Below are positions 1-7,500 of a stretch of DNA of 29,221 bases, piece by piece. Made by a program: the position numbers and the translations under genes. How positions within the stretch are numbered: position 1 is the first letter of the stretch; every line of letters starts with the position of its first letter. Source of the stretch: Bacillota bacterium (GTDB lineage Bacteria > Bacillota > UBA4882 > UBA8346); contig JAEZJK010000033.1 of NCBI GenBank assembly GCA_023415835.1, positions 1-29,221 of the forward strand. The letters run 5' to 3'. Under the pieces are notes generated by a model that saw nothing but the letters and a program-made list of their open reading frames with translations, did not search any database and had not been told where the DNA came from.

Positions 1-2042
1 ATGGGATAGTTTACTTAGCGAAGGCATTTCTAAACCGGAAAAAAGATGCCTTACTGGTGTTGATCGGGACAATGGGAATGATCATCTGCGCTAGTCGGGT
101 CATGTTAGTCCAGAATATTATCGTTATTAGTAATTACGGCAGGGTGGCACAGGCTGGTTTGTTTATGATGTTGGTAATGCAATCATTTATTTTAGCCCGC
201 CGCTTTTCAGTAGCCTTCCATGATGTTCAGGCATTGTCGGAAAAACTTATCAAATTGGATCGGATCAAAGATGAGTTCCTGGCCAATACCTCCCATGAAC
301 TGCGGACACCCTTAAGCGGCATCCTAGGGCTAACCGAGGCCACCTTACGGGGCAGTGAAGGCGAACTGAATAGCGGGCAAAAGCAAAACCTGTCAATTAT
401 CGCCGCCAGCAGCCGGAGAATGACCAATTTGGTCAATGATATCCTGGATTATTCGAAGCTTAAATACGGGGATATCCGGTTAAATATCAAACCGGTAAGA
501 TTGGATGGCCTGATTCAGGTGGTGGTAAAGGTTTTCCAACAGATCAGCAAAGGAAAGGAGTATGAAGTGATCGCGGAGATTCCGGCCGGGTTGCCGCCGG
601 TGCTGGCGGATGAAAACCGGGTGGTGCAGATACTGTATAACCTGATTGGTAATGCCGTAAAGTTTACAACCAGGGGTTATATCAAAGTTGTAGCCAAAGT
701 CTCCGGAGAGCAGGTTGAAATATGCGTCAGCGATACCGGCGAAGGGATCCCCGAGGACAAATTGGAAGATATTTTTAAGTCTTTTGAGCAATTGGACACC
801 TCATTAACCCGTAAACACGGTGGAACCGGACTTGGGTTATCCATTACCAAGCAACTGATAGAACTGCAGGGGGGGATTATCCGGGTTGAATCTACTCTTG
901 GTTCGGGTTCGGTATTTTCTTTTACCTTGCCAATCGCCACCGGGATTTCGGTTGGATCGGTTGGAAAGGAATTAAATATCGCCTTACCGGAGCTAGCCGC
1001 GGTAAATATTGAGGAACATTCGGAAGAATTAGCAAATGCCGGAATTGGGGCTCAAGTTCTTTTGGTGGATGATGATCCTGTGAATCTGCGATCTTTGGGA
1101 GCCATCCTGAAGATCAGCGGTTATACCGTTACAACTGTAAATAGCGGTAAAGCAGCCCTTGAGGAGCTCTGCAGACATCGGGAATATTCACTGGTAGTAC
1201 TGGATGTGATGATGCCGGAAATGTCAGGTTATGAAGTCTGTCAAAAGCTTAGGGAGAGCAAATCCCATTTTGATCTGCCGATATTGATGCTTACTGCCAA
1301 AACCAGTGTCGAAGATATTGTCGCTGGCTTTGGAGTGGGGGCCAATGATTACCTGCCGAAGCCCTTTGAGCCGGAAGAGCTATTGGCAAGGGTAAAAACG
1401 CTTGTAAATCTAAAGACCTCCGTTGATAAGGCCATTGCCGCCGAAGCGGCATTTATGCAAGCGCAGATCAAACCGCATTATCTATATAACACCCTGAACA
1501 CCATCGCTTCCTTCTGTGATACCGATCCCGAAAAAGCCCGGCAGTTGATAGAGGAGTTCGCCAACTACTTGCGGGAAAGTTTTGATTTTAAAAACCTGGA
1601 GCTGTCTGTTCCAATAACCAATGAGATTAGTCTGGTCAAGTCATACGTGGAGATTGAAAAGGCGCGTTTCGGCGCAAAATTGAACGTTAAGTTCGAGATC
1701 GATGAGACCATCGGAGCCAAAATACCACCGCTTTCAATCCAACCCCTGGTAGAAAACGCCATTCGCCACGGGATCAGAAAAAAAGGCGGTAGTGGTACGG
1801 TTACCGTTTCAGTTAAAAGTACCGGGGAAGGCGTGCTCGTGATGGTAGTGGATGACGGTTCGGGCATCCCTCCGGAAAGACTGGTAAAGATACTCTCGGC
1901 CGATACCAGTGAGGGAGTGGGGCTATGGAATATTGATTTCCGGCTTAGGAAGCTGTTCGGGAGGGGCCTAGTCATCGAGAGCCAGCCCGGCAAAGGTACC
2001 CGGGTGATGTTTATGGTTTCAATGGAGGTGAACTCAGATTAA
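1..2042 (+). CDS. Hybrid sensor kinase: 7TM tail, HisKA, HATPase, receiver, LytS-type kinase (5'-partial)
   Basis: The reading frame is open from the window edge. Residues encoded from base 3 (GIVYLAKAFLNRKKDALLVL) match the last membrane segments of the paralogue at 10462, so the GTG at 57 is internal and the N-terminal sensor lies outside the window. In order, the protein has the end of a 7TMR-DISM membrane domain, HisKA (SHELRTP, phospho-His codon 294-296), HATPase (NLIGNAVKFT, DTGEGIP, GGTGLGLS), a receiver (LDVMMP, Asp codon 1203-1205; LPKPFEP), then a LytS-type kinase (QIKPHYLYNTLN, His codon 1476-1478) with its own HATPase (LVENAIRHGI). All catalytic motifs are intact. I infer a relay from the first His to the receiver Asp, with the LytS module acting on a separate regulator. 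No response regulator follows. The cognate one may be the SARP-like protein at 13575. Confidence 0.93.
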   Translation, partial: GIVYLAKAFLNRKKDALLVLIGTMGMIICASRVMLVQNIIVISNYGRVAQAGLFMMLVMQSFILARRFSVAFHDVQALSEKLIKLDRIKDEFLANTSHELRTPLSGILGLTEATLRGSEGELNSGQKQNLSIIAASSRRMTNLVNDILDYSKLKYGDIRLNIKPVRLDGLIQVVVKVFQQISKGKEYEVIAEIPAGLPPVLADENRVVQILYNLIGNAVKFTTRGYIKVVAKVSGEQVEICVSDTGEGIPEDKLEDIFKSFEQLDTSLTRKHGGTGLGLSITKQLIELQGGIIRVESTLGSGSVFSFTLPIATGISVGSVGKELNIALPELAAVNIEEHSEELANAGIGAQVLLVDDDPVNLRSLGAILKISGYTVTTVNSGKAALEELCRHREYSLVVLDVMMPEMSGYEVCQKLRESKSHFDLPILMLTAKTSVEDIVAGFGVGANDYLPKPFEPEELLARVKTLVNLKTSVDKAIAAEAAFMQAQIKPHYLYNTLNTIASFCDTDPEKARQLIEEFANYLRESFDFKNLELSVPITNEISLVKSYVEIEKARFGAKLNVKFEIDETIGAKIPPLSIQPLVENAIRHGIRKKGGSGTVTVSVKSTGEGVLVMVVDDGSGIPPERLVKILSADTSEGVGLWNIDFRLRKLFGRGLVIESQPGKGTRVMFMVSMEVNSD

Positions 2043-2140
2043 TCGGATTTAATCAAGGAGACAGACTACCGCAAATTTAGAACTGTTATAAAACAATTTC
2101 AAATAATTTTAGCATATCATATATTACGAATTATTTTCAG

Positions 2141-2173
2141 ACCCTTGATCACCAAGGGTTTTTGTTGTTTTTT
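2141..2173 (+). terminator. Hairpin plus T-tract after the first kinase gene
   Basis: ACCCTTG and CAAGGGT form a 7-bp stem around the loop ATCAC, followed by a T-rich run (TTTTTGTTGTTTTTT). It suits an intrinsic terminator for the kinase gene. The same hairpin recurs at 4368-4392, where no gene lies directly upstream. In both places it sits 44 bp before the first 11-bp promoter repeat, so it also belongs to a duplicated promoter cassette. Confidence 0.75.
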
Positions 2174-2183
2174 CGAAAAAATA

Positions 2184-2217
2184 CGTTTAGTGACGGTTAA
2201 GTGACAATTGCTAAAAT
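2184..2217 (+). promoter_or_regulatory. Putative SARP-type promoter, copy A
   Basis: Two direct repeats, GTTTAGTGAC (from 2185) and GTTAAGTGAC (from 2196), have an 11-bp period. The heptamer TTAAGTG ends 8 bp before a -10-like TAAAAT at 2212-2217. No good -35 hexamer is present, as expected of an activator-dependent promoter. Streptomyces SARP activators are known to bind such direct repeats about one helical turn apart, the last one close to 8 bp upstream of -10. A copy with identical spacing precedes the IPT gene (4414-4447). Binding by the regulator at 13575 is an inference. Confidence 0.6.
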
Positions 2218-2254
2218 AGAAAGAGGAGGATTGTAACCGAATCGAAAAAAGGAA

Positions 2255-3826
2255 GTGTTTCTAAATGAAAAAATTAATAGCATACATATATTACTCGCCA
2301 CGTTGGTTTTAACCATCGTTTTATCCGGTTGCGGCGGCGGAGGCGGTCGTAAAGGGGGTAAAAGCTCGAATGCGGACCTGAGCGCTTTGACTGTTAGTAG
2401 TGGAACCCTGGTCCCGCAATTTGATCCGGCGATAACCAGCTATGCGTTAAGTGTGGCTAATGATGTGGAATCGGTTACGGTAACCGGAACCAAAGCCGAT
2501 ACCAACGCCAGTGTATCCGGCCCCGTAGTCCTTAGCAACCTGAAAGAGGGAGAAGCAAAAACTGCGTCAATAATCGTCACAGCTCAAAACGGAACGACCA
2601 AAACTTATACGGTGAAGGCAACCCGTATCAGTGATAGCACTAAAGCAATCACTTCGTTTAGTTTTACAAGTCCTAAGGTCACCGGGACGATAAATGAAAC
2701 CAACTATACCATAGCGGTAACTATACCGCATGGAACGATTGTGACAGCATTAGCGCCAACAATAGGCCATACCGGAGTCAGCATTACTCCGGAATCCGGG
2801 GTGCCACAAAACTTTACCAATTCCGTAACCTATACGGTGACAGCGGGAGATGGCTCAGAACAATCTTATATAGTAACGGTTACAGTAGAACCAGATAGCG
2901 GAGGCGGCGGGCCGGAGAGATTCACTCATACGGTCGAAGGCGTATCATTCGATGTAATAAGCATCCCCGGCGGCTTGACTTTTCCAACCGATTCAGCTTT
3001 ATTGGCTTTCGATGACGCATCCGCGGCTAAGGTTGATAATGCTTACTGGATCGCGGAGACTGAGGTAACCTATGAGTTATGGTATTACGTTTATATCTGG
3101 GCAGTCGGACAGGGTTACAAATTCGACCACTTAACGTACTACCCCACGGAAGGTAGTGATGGCGCCAGAGTTGAAGTTGATGGCAATCCACCTACTGTTC
3201 CGACGGGTCCCCAAACTAATGAAAAGTTGGAGCCGGTAACCAGGGTCTGTTGGAGGGATACGATAGTCTGGTGCAATGCTTTAAGTGAGCTGGCGGGATT
3301 TTCCCCGGTTTATAAAAGTGGCGGCGAGGTAGTAAAGGATGCGACAAATCAGACAGTTTGTGACAATATATCCGATCCGGCGGCCGGCGATAAAGGCTTC
3401 AGACTTCCGAGCAGTAATGAATGGGAACTGGCGGCTCGGTATAAAGGGAATGACAATTCACATGGAGCTATTGAAAAAGGCGGCCTTTATTGGACGCCCG
3501 GCACTTATGCCAGCGGCGCTACCGAATATGCCGCTAACAAAATGGGTGTCGTAAATCCCAAACAAAATCCTACCATAGCAGTAGCTGTATATGATACATC
3601 CTGTACGGCGCAGGTTATGAGTAAGGATGCAAACGCCTTGGGTCTTTATGATATGAGCGGGAATGTTTGGGAGTGGTGTTTTGATTGGTGTTCCAGTACG
3701 GAGCGGGTGGCGCGCGGCGGAGGTTTGTACTCTGCAGCCGATGATCTACGGTTGGGTTACGTGTATGCAAATGAACCATCTACCTGGAGCAGTATGATTG
3801 GTTTCCGCGTTGTGAGAAACGACTAA
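2255..3826 (+). CDS. Lipoprotein with cadherin-like domain and SUMF1/FGE-type domain
   Basis: A hydrophobic leader ends in a lipobox (VLSGC), followed by a glycine-rich linker, so I expect a lipid-anchored surface protein. Domains: a cadherin-like beta-sandwich (about residues 40-122, LSALTVSSGTL...TAQNGTTKTYTV), a second beta domain (about 128-213), then a formylglycine-generating-enzyme/sulfatase-modifying-factor fold (about 225-523) with GFRLPSSNEWELAARY, GLYDMSGNVWEW and the closing IGFRVVR. Bacterial SUMF1-fold lipoproteins often bind ligands and are not oxidases; activity cannot be judged here. The start is uncertain. GTG 2255 is the only usual in-frame start and has poor SD spacing. 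ATG 2265 has a well-placed GGAAG but is one base out of frame (see findings). It lies under the copy A SARP-like promoter. Confidence 0.88.
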   Translation: MFLNEKINSIHILLATLVLTIVLSGCGGGGGRKGGKSSNADLSALTVSSGTLVPQFDPAITSYALSVANDVESVTVTGTKADTNASVSGPVVLSNLKEGEAKTASIIVTAQNGTTKTYTVKATRISDSTKAITSFSFTSPKVTGTINETNYTIAVTIPHGTIVTALAPTIGHTGVSITPESGVPQNFTNSVTYTVTAGDGSEQSYIVTVTVEPDSGGGGPERFTHTVEGVSFDVISIPGGLTFPTDSALLAFDDASAAKVDNAYWIAETEVTYELWYYVYIWAVGQGYKFDHLTYYPTEGSDGARVEVDGNPPTVPTGPQTNEKLEPVTRVCWRDTIVWCNALSELAGFSPVYKSGGEVVKDATNQTVCDNISDPAAGDKGFRLPSSNEWELAARYKGNDNSHGAIEKGGLYWTPGTYASGATEYAANKMGVVNPKQNPTIAVAVYDTSCTAQVMSKDANALGLYDMSGNVWEWCFDWCSSTERVARGGGLYSAADDLRLGYVYANEPSTWSSMIGFRVVRND

Positions 3827-3827
3827 T

Positions 3828-3860
3828 AAGCATGGTGGTTGTTGCCTCTCCGGACGGGGA
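3828..3860 (+). repeat. Left copy of 33-bp imperfect direct repeat
   Basis: This begins AAGCATGGTGGTTGTTGCCT and aligns without gaps to 4244-4276, 27 of 33 bases identical. It starts within the tail of the lipoprotein gene's tandem stop codons. Together with the right copy it brackets the tandem array. Confidence 0.6.
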
Positions 3861-3945
3861 CCGAAATCAAGGACGGTTCGGTACGGCAGTCCGGGGATGG
3901 AGTAACGCCGGGCAGAATGATAAAGGTTCAAGCCTGCTATTGGAC

Positions 3946-4134
3946 TTTGGTGCTACATCATAGAACATTGAGTCTTCATTAATAGACTTTGATACTAAAT
4001 GATACAACTTTGGGTCTTTGTCATTCGAATTTGGTGCTACATCTTACGATTTTGATTCTACATCATGAAATATCGAGTCTTCATTATCAAATTTTGATGC
4101 TACATTATATAATTATGATGCTACATCTACGGAG
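3946..4134. repeat. Nine tandem 21-bp units
   Basis: Units start at 3946, 3967, 3988, 4009, 4030, 4051, 4072, 4093 and 4114, each exactly 21 bp. The consensus is close to TTTGATGCTACATCATAGAA plus one base. Units 1-3 and 6-8 match pairwise at 16 of 21 positions each, which suggests a five-unit higher-order duplication. Because 21 is a multiple of three, the reading frames carry heptapeptide repeats, but no start with an SD is present. There are no unique spacers, so it is not a CRISPR array. Confidence 0.85.
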
Positions 4135-4143
4135 ACACAAGAT

Positions 4144-4178
4144 AAGGGTCACAGCCCGAAATTCGGGTTTAGACCCCT
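4144..4178. other. Nested hairpin beside the tandem array
   Basis: AGGGTC pairs with GACCCCT, and inside it CCCGA pairs with TCGGG across the loop AAT. The two stems are separated by a symmetric four-base internal loop (ACAG/TTTA). It could be a structural element of a transcript from the repeat region. No T-tract follows, so it is not a plain terminator. Confidence 0.45.
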
Positions 4179-4243
4179 ATCCGGCCTGACGGTCCCTGTC
4201 CGGGGAAAGGGAATAGTCGGCCTTCGCCATTCTAAAGGCTCCA

Positions 4244-4276
4244 AAGCATGATGATTATCGCCTCTCCAGGCGGGGA
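4244..4276 (+). repeat. Right copy of 33-bp imperfect direct repeat
   Basis: AAGCATGATGATTATCGCCT and the following bases match 3828-3860 at 27 of 33 positions. Its 3' part folds into a 7-bp hairpin (CCTCTCC, loop AGGC, GGGGAGG). Confidence 0.6.
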
Positions 4277-4367
4277 GGGGACAAAAGGGGAGTGGTTTTT
4301 CCTCCAAAGCCAAACTTCAAAAAAATATTTTAAAAATTTTTATTGCAATTACTAGCTAAAATTCACC

Positions 4368-4403
4368 AAAACCCTTGAACACCAAGGGTTTTCTTAATTT
4401 TTA
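4368..4403 (+). terminator. Hairpin plus T-rich tail, second copy
   Basis: AAAACCCTTG and CAAGGGTTTT form a 10-bp stem around AACAC, followed by a T-rich stretch. It is the counterpart of the hairpin at 2141 and again sits 44 bp before the first promoter repeat. No gene ends immediately upstream, so it either insulates the promoter from the repeat region or was copied along with the cassette. Confidence 0.6.
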
Positions 4404-4413
4404 CAAAAAAATC

Positions 4414-4447
4414 CGTTAAGTGGTGGTTAAGTAGCGGCTGCTAAAAT
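4414..4447 (+). promoter_or_regulatory. Putative SARP-type promoter, copy B
   Basis: Direct repeats GTTAAGTGG (from 4415) and GTTAAGTAG (from 4426) are 11 bp apart. Heptamer TTAAGTA (4427-4433) is followed by 8 bp and the -10-like TAAAAT at 4442-4447. Every interval equals that of copy A (2184-2217). It drives the IPT-protein gene and probably the overlapping lipoprotein gene behind it. Confidence 0.6.
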
Positions 4448-4462
4448 TAAAAGTGGAGGATT

Positions 4463-4504
4463 ATGTTTGGTAATCAAATGGTATTGAGGGAAACCCCAGC
4501 CTGA
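4463..4504 (+). CDS. Possible 13-codon leader ORF before the IPT gene
   Basis: An ATG at 4463 follows a GTGGAGGATT Shine-Dalgarno segment and encodes MFGNQMVLRETPA before TGA at 4502-4504, 26 bp ahead of the main start. The SD segment is conserved in the leader of the copy A promoter, but there it is followed by TTG TAA, which leaves no peptide. It may be a translated leader, or only a leftover SD. No attenuator structure is obvious. Confidence 0.25.
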   Translation: MFGNQMVLRETPA

Positions 4505-4530
4505 TCCGATAAAAACGAGGTGGCAAAATT

Positions 4531-7500
4531 ATGAATCAATCTTGTAACAAATTGCGGTATATATTCATTATTTTTATTCTTTTGGCGGTAATGATCTTAG
4601 GTATTTCCAGCCAGGCTTCGGCCAGTAAACTAGTTAATAAAATGTCGAGGGATGACACTTGGCCTTTAGATGTGGCTGTGGATAGCAACGGGTATGTTTA
4701 CGCCGCCTGGAATAGGCCCGGTGGCATAGTTAAAATGGATTCCACCGGTAATGTAATATCCGTCTTCAATATCACAAATGACTTCCAGTGTCCCTTTCAA
4801 ATAGCGGTGGATGCTAATGGGTATATTTATGTTATAGATTCAACCGCAAATTATTATAGATTTACAGTATTGGCTGCTGACGGCAGCATTTTCCGCCAGA
4901 AAGATGAATTTATGTATAAGCTTAATAACCAACTATGGGACCTAACGGTGGATAGCAGCGGGAATTTTTATTGTGTAACTTATAATTCGGTTGCTGCATA
5001 TAGTCCTTGGATTGATAAATATGATAGTAACTTTAACCATATTGTAGAGTTTGCAACTTACAAAGGTCAAAATTACCCTTGCCCCTGGGGTTTGGCAACG
5101 AAGGGCGACTATATTTATTATACTGATGATGGTCTTGGGCGGATTGTGAAAGTAGATTCCGGGCTCATTGAGACGGTGGTTAAATCGGGGGTCACAAGTC
5201 CGAAATTGCTGGCGGTGGACGGCAGCGGTAACATTTATTATACCGATTTAAACACCGGAGATATCCGTAAAATCGATACCAATGGGAACGTTTGGGTTTA
5301 TGCACAGGGGTTGAACCCGCAGGGGATAGCGGTGGATAACGAGGGCCGTGTTTATGTCGCTAATCGACACGGCACCAGCGGCGAAATCGACCTAGTAATT
5401 CCTTCTCCATCGGTGAGCGGCGTTAGCCCCGCCGGAGGCCCGCGGGAAGGAGGGACCTGGGTAACCATTACCGGCTCGGAATTTACCGGGGCCAGCGCGG
5501 TGATGTTCGGCGAAACAGCAGCCGTAAGTTTCACCGTTGAAAGCAACAATCAAATCACGGCGGTCGCTCCGGCGGGAAGCGGTGTGGCGGATGTGACCGT
5601 AACCACGGAAGGGGGCGCCAGCGCGATAAGCGCCAACAGTTGTTTTTATTATAATCCGGTGGTAAGCGGTATTAGTCCCGGTAGCGGTCCGGCTGCGGGA
5701 GGAACAACGGTAATAATCACCGGAACAGGGTTTTCCAGTAATGCCGTGGTGAAATTTGGTAGTACAACGGCTAGTTTTACCTTGGATAGCAGCACCCAGA
5801 TTACGGCCATCGCTCCGGCGGGAAGTGGGGTGGAGCATGTGACCGTAACCACACCCGGCGGGACCAACGCTACCAGCTCCGCCGACCAATTCACCTTTAT
5901 TCCGGATGTGACCGGCTTTAGTCCCAACTGCGGTCCGATACAGGGAGGAGCTACGGTCACAATTACCGGCCATGGGTTTATCGGCGCCACGGCGGTGAAG
6001 TTCGGCGATACTGCGGCTACCAATTTTCGGGTCGATAGCGCCAACCAGATTACAGCGCTCTCACCGCCGGGTAGCGGCACGGTGGATATTACCGTAATTA
6101 CACCGGGCGGGGTCGCTACGAGCACCACTCCCCGGTTTAGCTTTTTCCCCACTCCGGCTGTCAGCAGTCTCAGTCTCCACGAAGGAACAGCTCAGGGATT
6201 CACCTCCATCACCATCACCGGTACCGGTTTTATAAACGTTACAGGAGTGTGGTTTGGCAATATCAAAGCAAGAAACTATACTGTAAACAGCGACACCAAA
6301 ATTACAGCAACCACACCGATGTGGGGCGGCATAGTGCATGTATATATAACTACGGAGACCGGCACCAGCCCCGCTACAGACAACGATCTATATCGGTTCA
6401 TTCCTAGCGTGAGTTCATTTTCCGTCCCAGACCCGCCTTACGGCAAATCCGGCCCGGCTACCGGCACGACAAAAGTGGAAATATATGGATATGGCATCGG
6501 ATACGTTTATGATGAAGCCACGGCTCAAAGAATTTTGATCACACCCACGGCAGTTTATTTTGGCACAACCCCTGCCACGAACGTTTCCTCAGTTTGGCTG
6601 TATCCCGGCAAAATCAATGCGAATGCTCCGCCAGGGTGCGGTGTAGTGGATGTGACAGTGGAAACGGCATACGGTACTACCGCAGTGAATGCCAATGCCA
6701 AATTTAAATATATCCCCATAGTCAACAGTATCACTGTAACCGGCGGCCCGGCAGCGGGTGGGACCGAAGTCACAATTAACGGGGCGGGATTTACCAGCGA
6801 CTCGACGGTCAAGTTCGGCGCTACCGCGGCTGCTAATGTCACATACATCAGCGACAAGCAGATTAAGGCAATCTCTCCCCCGGGTAGCGGCAAGGTGGAT
6901 ATTACCGTAGCCACGCCGGGCGGAACCAGCGCCGCCGGTATTAAATTCACCTACGGGCCGGTAGTAAGCGGGATTTCCCCCTCTATCGGTCCGCAAGCCG
7001 GAGGGACTTCCGTAACCATCACCGGTTCGGATTTTACCGGAGCTACGGCGGTAAAATTCGGGAGCGCTAACTCTGCCGGCTTTACGGTTAACAGCGATAC
7101 CTCGATTACCGCGACCGCCCCGGCGGGCAGCGGAATGGCGCATGTGACTGTAACCACTCCGGCCGGGACCAGTCCCGCTAATTCGAAAGACCAATATTAC
7201 TACGCCCCGATCCCGGCAGTTACCGGGCTTAACCCGGCATTCGGGCTGGAAGCCGGGGGGAAAACCCTGGCAATCTCCGGCTTTGGATTCACCGGAACAA
7301 CGGCGGTGCAATTCGGGGATAAACCGGCGCTCAATTTCACAGTCGATAACGATACCCGGATCACTGCGACATCCCCGGCGGGAACCGGCGCGGTGGACGT
7401 TATCATAACCACCCCCGGCGGCACCAGCGTGGCAAATGTAAACGCTAAGTTCGCCTATAATGAGCTGGCTCCGCCCCATTTTGATTTGGAATCATCGGGG

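Larger units (their letters stand above)
3850..4203. repeat. Inverted repeat enclosing the tandem array
   Basis: CCGGACGGGGACCG (3850-3863) and CGGTCCCTGTCCGG (4190-4203) are reverse complements with 13 of 14 positions matching. They could close a long stem around the 21-bp array if the region is transcribed, or mark the ends of a small mobile unit. The left arm overlaps the left direct repeat. Confidence 0.55.
3827..4367. other. Gene-free region with tandem, direct and inverted repeats
   Basis: About 540 bp between the lipoprotein gene and the copy B promoter cassette carry no convincing gene. They hold a 33-bp imperfect direct repeat at each end, a 14-bp inverted repeat, nine 21-bp tandem units, and a nested hairpin near 4144-4178. 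An additional hairpin (CCTCTCC/GGGGAGG) lies at 4261-4278 inside the right direct repeat. The arrangement could be a small non-coding RNA, a miniature repeat element or a remnant. I see no transposase. Confidence 0.6.

Noticed and set aside
57..59. GTG as the true start of the first kinase
   Set aside because: The frame upstream to the window edge matches the paralogue's membrane domain, so the GTG encodes an internal Val.
3946..4134. CRISPR array
   Set aside because: Units are directly adjacent, degenerate and 21 bp long without unique spacers, and no cas genes are present.
3989..4189. 66-residue ORF across the 21-bp array
   Set aside because: It begins at TTG without an SD and is a by-product of the 21-bp period. 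Its tail runs through the hairpin region with no conserved features.
6589..7479. Long minus-strand ORF of 296 codons opposite the IPT gene
   Set aside because: It mirrors the repetitive IPT coding sequence, whose glycine/threonine-rich codons leave few stops on the other strand. The other shadow ORFs in 5352-7977 share this cause.
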